The notes beneath the pieces are model-generated. The model saw only the letters and a list, made by a program, of their open reading frames with translations, was not told where the DNA came from and searched no databases. This document shows, piece after piece, positions 11,756 to 21,899 of a DNA stretch of 64,000 nt. Where the stretch lies: contig NW_006921542.1 of assembly GCF_000340215.1 (NCBI RefSeq), positions 1,578,267 to 1,642,266 on the forward strand, given 5' to 3'. The position numbers and the translations under genes were made by a program. The stretch comes from Pseudocercospora fijiensis CIRAD86. Its lineage: Eukaryota; Ascomycota; Dothideomycetes; Mycosphaerellales; Mycosphaerellaceae. The first letter of the stretch is position 1, and each line of letters starts with the position of its first letter.

Positions 11756-14700
11756 TGCTATATACTAGTTATAAACTCGTCGCCTACTACCTTTACTAAG
11801 ATAGTAGTCTCTACGAATATCGAGGACTAGCTAAATAATAACGAGCTACTAATTAAAGCCTTAAATAGCGGCAAAGACGTCCCTAAATATATTATACTAA
11901 ACCTATATAGCATCGATAAGCCTCTTCTTACGTTAGTAATAAAAAGGCTCCTTCCGTATTTAGAGAAACATTTTTTACTTAACTAGTCGTACGGGAAGTA
12001 GCTTCGCTAGCCCGTTAAGGGGCATTATAAGGAGAAGAAAGATATAGTATACGCTATTACTAGCAACCTTAACTATCCTACTAAACCTAGACGTAGGCTA
12101 TTAATGCCTAAATAGTACTTTAAAGATCCTAAATAGGCTCTAAAGTAGTACGTTAGGGGAATGCTTCTATAGGACAATACAAATAGTCCGAATAATGAAA
12201 TTTAAAGGTCTATAGTCTACTAAGTATACCGCCTTATATAGAAGGTTATAAGGGACAAGTTTACCCTACCGGCCGGTAATAATACTAAAAAGGAAGACGT
12301 ATCCGAGAGCGAGACTAATAGATCCCGATAGACTACGCCCTCTATACCTAAGCGTAGAGCAAGTTCTGCCTCTACTAGTAAGACTAGTAGAGCTAGTCGG
12401 GTATTTAAGAGGATAACGCTAGGAGATTCGTACGGTAGCAAGGATACTAATCTAGTAATATCCGACGCGCTACGCCCTACTAAGCTAGACCGGGCTAAGA
12501 TTACGTTATAGTTTAGTATTATCGACTAGCGGTTACCTTTAACGGTAGACTACGAGGTATTTAGCTTAAATTAGTCTGTCCTACAATCGAAGACTTCTAA
12601 TAATATTAGTATAAAGGATTTGTTATAGCTCTAGCTCGTACGAGAGTTATTACTATCGCCCGAATAGTAGAAGTATAAATTCTTCGTAGTAATCGATCTA
12701 GCTCGCGGCCCTAAAGGTCTTTCTAAATACAAGACTAATCCGATATTTTACTCCCTAGCTATAGAGATATATAACAGCTTAGATACTAGGATTTCTACTA
12801 GACTCGATTTCCTTATTAGTAAAAATATAACGGACTATACTAGGATACCTTCTATATATCGTCGACTGTCCCTACTAAAGACTTCTAGAACTATCGACCT
12901 AACTTAGTACAGTGCTTCTATAGCCGGTAATCCTACTAAAGTTAACGTCGGTTAGAGTCTATAGTCGCCTACGAAATTAGCTATTAGGTAAGCTAAGGAC
13001 GACCGACTCGCTCGTAAGGATCGCGCCGATCGCGAGCGCTATAAATAGGTTATTACGGATAGATTCCGGAGGATATAGGAATAGGAAGAGGTAGCCTAGT
13101 AGGTAGCCGCGCGAAAAGCTATAGCCGACGTTACTACGGATATAATAGCGATTTAGTAGGCTATCGATAAGGTAGTTAATAAGATACTCCGTAATAACGG
13201 TTATAATAGAGATACTACTTTACTTCTAGTCGCCCTTAACGATTCGGTTCGAACGGCCGTCTATTCCGTATAGCCCGATATAATAGAGTATACGGTAAAG
13301 GCCTATATTACTTCTACTCTACCTAAGATATTACTACCTTTAAATAGACTAGCACTATCCCTAGTATAACCTCCGGCGTAGACAAATACTAGTAATAATA
13401 CTAAGGACGATAGAAAAATTAAATCGAGCAAAGCCGATAATACTAATAGTAAGAAGGCTAGAGATATAATCGACTTAAAGCGAGATCGAATTCGCTAGAA
13501 ATAGATCGAGTCGTTACCGAGTTAGATCGTATCGCTACTAGATCCGAATAAGCCCGAAATCGCCGTACGACTACCGGGTACGTAAGCAGAAGTCTAAGCC
13601 TACCCTCTACCGATCTAGACGTTAGTAGATTTTATCGATTAGATCTCGTTAGCGGTACCTAGCTAGTCGATAGATTTAGATATAGAAACCGACGTCGAGA
13701 AGCAGTTATCTAGTAACGTATACTCTAACCTCGACGCTAAGAACTTTAAGCTAATATACGATTTTAGACTACTCGATCCTAGTTAGACTTCGCCGCGTAT
13801 AGGCGTTGTTCCGCCTAATTAGAGATCGACTCGTCCGTTAAAGTCTTACTAATTCTATATAATTACCTAGACGCTTCTAGCTTCCGTTACTAGCGTAGAC
13901 TTCTATATCGGCGGTATAGACGTAGGTATAGGCAAGATAGTATATACGTTAGAGTACGTCGCTATAACCTCGATATAGTAGAGGGTATAGAGTAATAACG
14001 GGCTATTAACTAATAACGCCTATCCTTTTCGGCTATCTAATTCGTCGGTTAACCTAGGACTTCGGCTAAATAAGAAAATTGCGTTCGATCCGTAGGTATT
14101 AGCTAGCGGCATAAAGCTAGTTATCCGCCCTAGCGTTTACGTTACTTATATTCCGAAGCAGCTAGCCGAAAACTAGATATATAAGATCGATAACTTTATA
14201 CTACCCGGAGCTATATTCGTATATCTTATAAAAGACTCTAGTAAGTTAAAGAAAGATAAGAGACGTAATAGAGCTAGTCCGTAGAACTATAACTAGGTCG
14301 TATATATCGATAAAGTTCTTTATCTCGATTATATAGCGCTCTCGACTCGGCTAGAGCTAGAATAGGTGTTTAGTATAGAGGTTATAGATAAGTAGTAGTT
14401 AAAAGAAGGCGTCCCAGTACGCTTATTGCTTAAATACGAGGATATAGAAGTACCCCCTTATCTATAGTACTATAAATAGATCGTCCTTACTACCTCGACT
14501 ATAATATCTAACGTACTAGATTTTATAACGTACGAACGAGCTAAGAAATAGAAGTCCTAGATATAGTCGGATAAATCTAATTCGAAACCGCCGCTACTTC
14601 GTATACTAGCTACGACGATTATCGTCGATAAGTTTTATATTACTAAGATATATAGCGCTAAAGAGTAGACTGCCGTCGCTAGTCTTATAGGCTATCTTTT

Positions 14701-16190
14701 CGTTCTCGGCCTAAGTAGTACCCTATTTAGCAAACTATCTAATTTAGCTATTATTATAACTGCCTTAGTATAGAGACACGTTAAGGCCTACGATATAAAG
14801 GGTTACCTCTACCCTATTTAGTCGCCTTCTATAGTATAGTTTGATTTCGTCGACTAATCGCTATCGACTAAAGAGACGCGTAATATAGAACGTAACTTCT
14901 AGTTTAGCGATAATAGTAATATCTCCGACTCGGCTAGGTATATTAGTAATTAGATTTCTAAGTACTTACAATCCGAATACTCTAACGCGACCGTAGGTCG
15001 AATAGAACTAAGTATTATAGATAAAGATACTCGGGCGCTCGACAAGTTTTGCCCCTAGTTACTAACGAAAATAGTTCGCCTTAAGAAGACGCTAATATAG
15101 TAACCTATACTTAATACTCCGCGCGTACTAGCTATCGATTGTCTACTATATTCGTATTTTAATATCGGCTTGTAATTTAAATCTATAGAAGATATAGTAT
15201 TAAGCGAGTAGGTCGAAGAAGAGAAAGTAGCGAAAGATATTAAATTTATATACGTATCTAAGATAATACGGGTCTTTACTATATTTCTATCGCTACTTCT
15301 TATACTACGGAGGGACGATAAGGAATTAATTAAGGAACTTAGTACTTTTATACTATAGGATATTAAAAACACGCTTCCTAGGATACGCGACTATAGTTTA
15401 TCGGATACCTACCTCTAGGACTATATACTAATACTATATAACGAGCTAGTTATAGTATCGCTATAGTATATAATCCGAATAAAGCGTAGTAAGCAGCGCT
15501 AGTACAGGTATAGAAGTAAGATTGTACTAGCTAGCTTTAAGCCGTAGAATGTCTTCGTAGTAGCCTTAGTACGTATCTATCTGCCCCTATCTACTAAGTA
15601 TATAAGACTAATAATTTTGTAGTATCTTTAGTAGCTAGCTATATAGAAAAAAGGCACCTAGTATTACGATAACATCCTAAGCACTAGCAATATAGCGTAT
15701 AGAATCCTTATCGATACTTAGAGTAGCTAGACCGATACTACTAGGGCCGACCTTGTTAACAATTCGTATCTACGAGGAATAAGGTAAATAGATATAGCGA
15801 CGAGAAGTGGCTTATAGTAGTATATACAAGCTAGATTACAACTAGTATAAACCTCCCCTCTACGGATACTATTATTATTATTAACAATTACTAGACTCCG
15901 GAGGCTAACATTTAAATAGGTAGAAGAGTATCTCGTATAGCCGGCGTTTAGAGGGCAGATTTTACGGAGTCGTACTGATTTGTAATAGTATCGGCTATAA
16001 TTATATAGGTAGTATAGGTTATAAGTAGATAGGTACGAGCTTAGGATATATAACAATCGCTCGGCTTCGAGAAGGAAAAAAAGAGGAAAAAGGGTAAAGT
16101 ATAATTAGATATAGCTATAGCGTACGTTAGCGCTAGTTCTACGAGCGAGGGAAGTAGTATATAGAGTCGACGTTGATATAGTAGATACGC
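11756..16190 (+). pseudogene. Large RIP-degraded coding relic, function unknown
   Basis: The plus strand reads as a long protein broken only by TAG and TAA at expected Trp and Gln positions. Readable blocks include VIKRLLPYLEKHFLLN and RRLLMPK near 11.94-12.12 kb, a Ser/Thr-rich stretch near 12.3-12.45 kb, a charged region near 13.0-13.5 kb, NFILPGAIFVYLIKDSSKLK near 14.2 kb and VRLLLKYEDIEVPPYL near 14.45 kb. The last part (about 15.5-16.2 kb) ends in a Lys/Arg-rich tail. I do not recognise the family. It could be one protein of over 1,200 residues or two adjacent genes. Exact start, end and introns are not resolvable. Its partner is the divergent relic at 6.5-11.3 kb. Confidence 0.5.
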
Positions 16191-16439
16191 TATAAAATGT
16201 TAATATAAGTAAAGTAAGCCCTAACTTTGTGTTTATCCGCGCCTAATATTAATAACTACTACTATAAGTATAAATTAGCGATACGACTCGATAACCGACT
16301 TAGGGTACGAGTCGGTAAGCCTATATATTAGGAAGCGACCTAGACTACCGCTCTACCCTTCCTATCCCCTCTTACTATATATCTATATAGTATATTTCCC
16401 TATATACCGTTACTACCTTTACGTATCGAGTATAAGGTT

Positions 16440-16830
16440 ATTATATACCTATTGTTTTCGTAATAGAAAGGCAACCTATTTACGTAATTGCTCTAACTCT
16501 AGTACTAACCGCTCTATCTCGTCTTATAGTTCTTTATTCGTCTTCTGTTATATAAATAGCGGCGGTCTATTCTTGCGGATATATAGCGCTACCCTACCCG
16601 AGATTCGAATGCTTCGTTTAATCTATCTAACTAGGTCCTCTATATTAGGAAAAGCTAACTAGCTACTACGTTTGTCGACTCGATTAAGTACTAACGACTT
16701 AACTACGTACTACGACTCTTAACTGTCCTTTACTTTATCTATATTATCGAAGTTCCCTATCGTTCTAGTATTAAGTAGAATATATATAGTATAGACCCTA
16801 GGCTAGGAAATCGAATATAGTCGACTAGGT
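16440..16830 (-). pseudogene. Possible short coding relic with coiled-coil character
   Basis: The minus strand reads as a short protein with blocks such as RISGRVALYIRKNRPPLFI followed by KTNKEL-DEIERLVLEL. The second block has a heptad-like leucine pattern. Stops fall at Gln/Trp-type positions. No family was recognised and start and end are uncertain. It may be the end of a larger eroded gene. Confidence 0.3.
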
Positions 16831-16938
16831 TATATAGTATAGGCGATCGGTTAAACAACCCGTAACCGTAGCTAGAGCGATTAGTAACTAGCGCGCTAGC
16901 TAGAACTATACTCGGCGCTACGATACTATTTACTATAT

Positions 16939-17565
16939 AGCGCTACTATTATACGTACGGAGCTAGACTATAGTTAGGGCAAAGGCGTAGATAAGGTTTA
17001 GCTCGAGAAAAGAACTACGCCGGCGATAAGGAGTATCGTAAGGAGGACGCTATAGCTACGGCTATCGCGGGCCTCTAGTAGAATAAGAAGCTAAACCCTA
17101 TCTACTACGCGGCGCCGCTATTATACTACGGAGCTAGATTATAGCTAGGGCAAATACGTAGGTAAAGTTAAGCTCGAGATAGGAACTACGCCGGCCGCAA
17201 GAGCGGGCCTCTAGTAGAATAAGAAGCTAAACCCTATCTACTACGCGGCGCCGCTATTGTACTATAGAGCGAGATTATAGCTAGAGTAAAGGTATAGGTA
17301 AAGTTAAGCTCGAGATACGAACTACGCCGGCGGCAAGAGCGGGCCTCTAGTAGAATAAGAAGCTAAACCCTATTTACTACGTAGCGCCGCTATTATACTA
17401 TAGAGCGAGACTATAGCTAGGGCAAAGGCGTAGGTAAAGTTAAGCTCGAGATACGAACTACGCCGGCAGTAAGAGCGGGCCTCTAGTAGAATAAGAAGCT
17501 AAACCCTATCTTTCGCGGCGCCGCTATTATACTACGGAGCTAGATTATAGCTAGGGCAAAGGCGG
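16939..17565 (+). repeat. Tandem array, 136-bp unit
   Basis: The marker gcgggcctctagtagaataa starts at 17067, 17203, 17339 and 17475, which gives an exact 136-base period over four units plus partial ones. The first unit carries about 36 extra bases. The array lies just upstream of the assembly gap and the Argonaute relic. Confidence 0.9.
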
Positions 17566-17658
17566 TAAGAGTATCGCGAGAGGACGACCGAGTCGCCTTA
17601 CTTACTCCCGGAGTATCCTATAACTATACCTTTATTATTCTTACTATATATTGCTCTA

Positions 17659-18036
17659 ACGTATACAAACTAGTATAATACCGTTAGGATGATTTTACGG
17701 GGAGACGGTAAGTTCGGGGTAAGGAGGTTGGCTTCCCGCAGGACTTGATGGCCCGACCTCCCCGTTCATTCCGAACCGCTGCCCCTTNNNNNNNNNNNNN
17801 NNNNNNNNNNNNNNNNNNNNNNNNNNNNNNNNNNNNNNNNNNNNNNNNNNNNNNNNNNNNNNNNNNNNNNNNNNNNNNNNNNNNNNNNNNNNNNNNNNNN
17901 NNNNNNNNNNNNNNNNNNNNNNNNNNNNNNNNNNNNNNNNNNNNNNNNNNNNNNNNNNNNNNNNNNNNNNNNNNNNNNNNNNNNNNNNNNNCGCCCTCTT
18001 CTCTAACCTAACGGTATTATACTAGTTTGTATACGT
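17659..18036. repeat. Perfect 30-bp inverted repeat enclosing a 204-base gap
   Basis: Positions 17659-17688 (from acgtatacaaactagtataa) are exactly repeated in inverted orientation at 18007-18036. Between them lie about 99 bases of GC-rich sequence that keeps CpA and TpG (such as cccgcaggacttgatggccc), then Ns at 17788-17991. The interior is unlike its RIP-depleted surroundings. It may be a young terminal-inverted-repeat insertion, a fold-back or an assembly problem. No target duplication was found outside the arms. The right arm runs into the Argonaute relic. Confidence 0.8.
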
Positions 18037-18039
18037 CGG

Positions 18040-19135
18040 AGTAAAAGCCGTTTAGAGTTAAGGTTAGGCCCGTTATCGGCTTCGCGAAGGCTACTAATAA
18101 GATCTAGGTTTAGCGTTTTAGTAATACTAACTAGGTTAGATTCTATCTTGCCGACTATAGTATCCCGAATACTATAACGCGATAGATTACTATTAATAAT
18201 TACTTCTATTAATAGTACCGAATTACCCCTAGGTACCTAGATAGTCTAGTACTTATTGTTAGTATACGCGCTAATCCCTAATACCTACTTGCCGAGCTAT
18301 ATATAATCCGTACTAATTAGCCTTATCGACGCCTACTTAGAGGCGACTAGACTTCTAAGATACTCAAATTCGCAGCTATATTTCTAAACCTCGATACTAT
18401 ATCTATTACCGGAACTCCTAGTACTAGGCTTAGGAATAGTCCGCGGCTCTTCTATCTTGCCGATCCTACTAGTAATTATTAGTTAACTCCCGTAAAGCTA
18501 TTTAGCTTCTCGGTAGGTACTAGTATAATTATAGTGCCTAGCCGTATCTTAGATACTCCTCGCGTAGGCTATAGTTCGAATTCGAAACCTAGTATACTAT
18601 AGAAGGACTACTAGAACTTGTAGAGCGTTAAGTTTACTAGACCTAGAAAATTTAATAAGTAGTCGGTCCTAGTTATTAACCGTAAGAGCAATCGAGGCAA
18701 TATACTATATAGTAACCTAGGTAGTCCTAAAAAGGCCTTTATAAAGCTCTACGGTAGCAAAGAGAAGTATCCGAAGATAACCGTAATTATCGTTAGTAAG
18801 CGTTACTATACTCGTTTCTACCCGACTCGTAGGTAGGATATATATAATAACTATTAGAACCTACTCGTAGGTATAGTCGTCGACTATAGTATCGCCGATA
18901 AGATCTATATAGGGTTAGGCTATAGGCACATTTAGGACTGTAAGGCAGAGTACGATCCGCTTACTACTTAGTTATAAAAGACGAAATTAATCTTAAGGCA
19001 GACGAACTTTAACAATTGAGATAGCAATATGTCGCCTATCTAGCTATACGATAAAGGCTATACCTATCTATCTACTAGTATACTACGTAGACCTCCTTCG
19101 CGAGCGTAGCTATACCTATTTGTTTAGCGTCCCGA
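18040..19135 (+). pseudogene. Argonaute relic (PAZ, linker 2, late PIWI), internally deleted
   Basis: Argonaute proteins bind small RNAs and silence matching transcripts. In fungi the QDE-2 type drives quelling. Read through RIP stops, about 18040-18380 gives a PAZ domain: VKVRPVIGFAKATNKI, then ITINNYFY--YRITPRYLDS, NP-YLLAELYIIRTN-PYRR and GD-TSKILKFA. About 18490-18655 gives linker 2 and the start of MID (VPSRILDTPRVGY, then KFTRPRKFNK-SVLVI). About 18740-19110 gives the late PIWI domain: KITVIIVSKRYYTRFYPTRR (the usual RHHTRFFPT), VVD, the LVIKDEINLKADEL block and YYVDLLRERSYTYL. Most of MID and early PIWI, with the first catalytic Asp, are missing, and at least two frameshifts are needed. 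The N-terminal domain would lie at or before the gap. It is clearly a pseudogene. Which subfamily it belonged to is not determined. Confidence 0.82.
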
Positions 19136-19196
19136 CTAAGAGTTATAGTAGTAATTCTTAGGTTTTTAACGTCGAACAAGAGTAGTCTCGTCTAGT

Positions 19197-19224
19197 AGAA
19201 GAAGAAAAAAAAGAAGAAGAAGAA
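19197..19224 (+). repeat. (AAG)n purine run
   Basis: A short GAA/AAG-rich simple repeat just past the end of the readable PIWI domain. Confidence 0.8.
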
Positions 19225-19370
19225 TTTAATATTAGGAGAATAAACTTTAGCAATTTATATACTACTACTACTATATCTTTAGCTATACGACTAAGGCCGT
19301 ATTTACCTATACTAGATATATACCTTAGTAATCTAGCGCCCGGACTCGATATAAACCTAATAATACTATA

Positions 19371-19548
19371 GGCTCGGATCTAGTACTAGTATATTAGAAG
19401 GGCGTATAAGGCTGCAATTATTATTAAGTAGCTAACCTCTTCGTTATAGGTAGAGCTATTTGCCTTCGCCTATAACGAAGGGATTAGCTACTTAATAATA
19501 ATTGCAGCCTTATATACCCTTTTAATATACCGGTACTAGATCCGAGCC
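19371..19548. repeat. Long hairpin: 80-bp arms, 18-base loop
   Basis: Arm 19371-19450 pairs with arm 19469-19548. By eye, 73 of 80 positions are complementary and all seven mismatches are transitions, so the arms were probably identical before RIP. The loop is 19451-19468. Transcripts would fold into a double strand about 80 bp long. It lies about 240 bases downstream of the readable Argonaute. It may be a fold-back element remnant or a head-to-head duplication. Confidence 0.9.
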
Positions 19549-19594
19549 TACGGCGTTATTAGCCTCGACCTTCGTTAACTACGGTATAACTACG

Positions 19595-20030
19595 ACGGCG
19601 ACGAAAATCCTATAGTACTTCTACCGAGAATTATAACGAGATGCTATAAAAGACAAGAAACTATATAGCGGGACCTAAAGTAGTACAGAACTCGTACGAG
19701 TCGAGACTAATTAGGCTATCCGCCGCGAGTCGGTAGTAGTCGTAGTAGCAATAGGATATAGATATAGTAGCCGAGAGGCTAGATAGGACAAGGAAACTAG
19801 ATAGCGGGAAGTAAAGCAGTATAGAACTTATACGACTCTAGGCCGAGTAGGGCATCCGTAGTAAGTCGGTAGTAGTAATAGTAGTAATAGGATATAGATC
19901 TAGTAGCCGGTAGGCTATATCGGATAAGGAAACTAGATATCGGAAAGTTAAGCAGTACGGAACTTATACGAATCGAGGCTAAGTAGGCTATCTATAGCGA
20001 GTCGGTAGTAGTAGTAATAGTAGTAGAATA
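19595..20030 (+). repeat. Second tandem array, 136-bp unit
   Basis: The marker agtcggtagtagt starts at 19728, 19864 and 20000, again a 136-base period, over about three units. Unit sequence (containing aggaaactagat and aagcagta) shows no obvious similarity to the array at 16.9 kb, despite the equal period. Confidence 0.8.
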
Positions 20031-21899
20031 CTAGGGTAGTAGCTAGGACAATAATTTCAACTAGTAGTAGCTAAACTCTTCGGCACTATATTAATCTATA
20101 TTAAGGCCTATCGCGATAAAATATATAGGTATACGTATCTATAATCAAATTAGTCGCTATATATACCGGAATGTTTCAAGTTACTTCTAGGTAATTCGAT
20201 AATCCGCGAAGGCGTAGTTACCGCTAGTATATAGGATACAAGTTAGTCTAGCGCTAACCGGGCGTCTAACACGAAGACGGTAATACTAGAAAATAGCATC
20301 GTAATACAGAAGGATATAAGTTTAATATATTAATAGTATTACCGAAAAGTGTAGGCTAACTCTAGGATGCCGAGTCGTAGTATTAATCCGCCCTAAATTA
20401 TTAATCGACCCCGAACTTAGTAACCCTATACACAAATAATATATATATCTATACTAGACTAGCAATGCTTGTACGCTAGCCTACGATAGTATATAATACT
20501 GCCTTAAGCCGACTATAGCAAACGTTTATCGTACTACTTAGAGTTAGCGATAGCTAAACATTCGAGTTATAGTAAAACGTACTTATCTAGATACTATCGA
20601 TATACTACTTATCTACGCCGCGGACTATAGTAATAGCACGAGCCTTACTAGCGTCCTAGTCTAACACACTACCGTCTAGAAATATAATATAGTCGGCGAG
20701 CTTAGTATTAGCTAGAACTAGATCGTATAGGAGGTATATAAACTAGTCTTCTAGGTACGAGCGATCGAGTAGTAAATCCTTGTTAGCGAACTAGCCTATG
20801 AAATAGAAAGAGGCACTAGTAGTAGTATAATTGCTACCGACTAGAAAATAGTAGACGCGAGCATTATTACCCTCCCCGGCCTACTAGTATAGAAAGCCGA
20901 TCTACTCTAGGTTATAACCTATAATATCCTATTAAGTATAGGCAAGCGAGTAGGTAATACCCGGCTAAAGTACCTATATCGATACGATTAGCTCTAGATC
21001 TCGCTACGTCGAAGATATAGTCTAGTATAAGCGCAATTCGACTCCGACTAGAAACATACCTAGCCGACCTTAATACCTAGAACCTAAAGCGGGTTAGAGC
21101 CGCGGGCTCTAGCTAATAGAATAGTGCTATTAGCTAGGGAGCGGATAACTAGCGCACTATCCCTAGAGCGATACGAGACCTAATACTTAGCTACGCTAGA
21201 GGTTAAGACATAGGTTAATATTAATAAGTCGGCGTATAGGTCTATATAAAAGCGTATATATAATAGCGAGTATATAAAAATTAAATAGAGTCGATAGGAT
21301 AAGGCTTTATACTTCTATCTAATAGGCGTACCGATAAGGTAGTCGTAACTACTACGAGTCTTAGAGGCCTTAGATTTAATATAAACCGCTTATTAGATAC
21401 CGCCTTAAACGACGTCGTTACTAAGTCGGCTAAGTAATACTTACTAGCAGTTCCTCGAGCGCTATTCGTTTACTTTGCTTAGGAATACAATCTAGCTATA
21501 ATATAACTAGAGCAAGCCTTAGTAGTACCGGGCGAATCTAACGTAATTAATAATGCTACGGGGCAGTATTAAACCGGAGCAATGCTACTTCTATACGTAT
21601 ATAGAAATAAATATATATAACGCATTTCACGGTATAATATATAGGCCTTAGAGCGTTAGGAGTAACGTAGAAGTCTAGTCGAAATGTAGTACGGTCGTTT
21701 ATATTTAGTATTAATTTTCCGATTAGTCCTAACTAGTAACCGAGTCGGACGGCGAGTCGGTATACAAATTAGTATTTAAATATTATCGCAAGAGGCGCTA
21801 GTAGAGTAATATTAAGTTAGTATAATCGAACGGGATAAATCCGAGTTTTTACCGAATCCGCGGGCTACGAATCGATATCGAGTTAGACCCCGACTTATA
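20031..21899. other. RIP-degraded sequence, unassigned
   Basis: Both strands were read without finding a recognisable family. Some plus-strand blocks near 20.6-21.1 kb look weakly protein-like, but I cannot support a gene. Short words related to accgagtcgg recur, for example near 21.74 kb, as they do elsewhere in this block. Confidence 0.35.

Noticed and set aside
12220..12441. Minus-strand open stretch
   Set aside because: It is a shadow of the plus-strand relic starting near 11.76 kb.
15055..16056. Two open stretches on the minus strand (about 15055-15372 and 15727-16056)
   Set aside because: They lie opposite the plus-strand coding relic. RIP makes TAG in the sense frame but few stops in antisense, so open antisense stretches are expected.
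17745..18011. Open stretch through the gap
   Set aside because: Most of it is N. Only about 14 residues on one side are real sequence.
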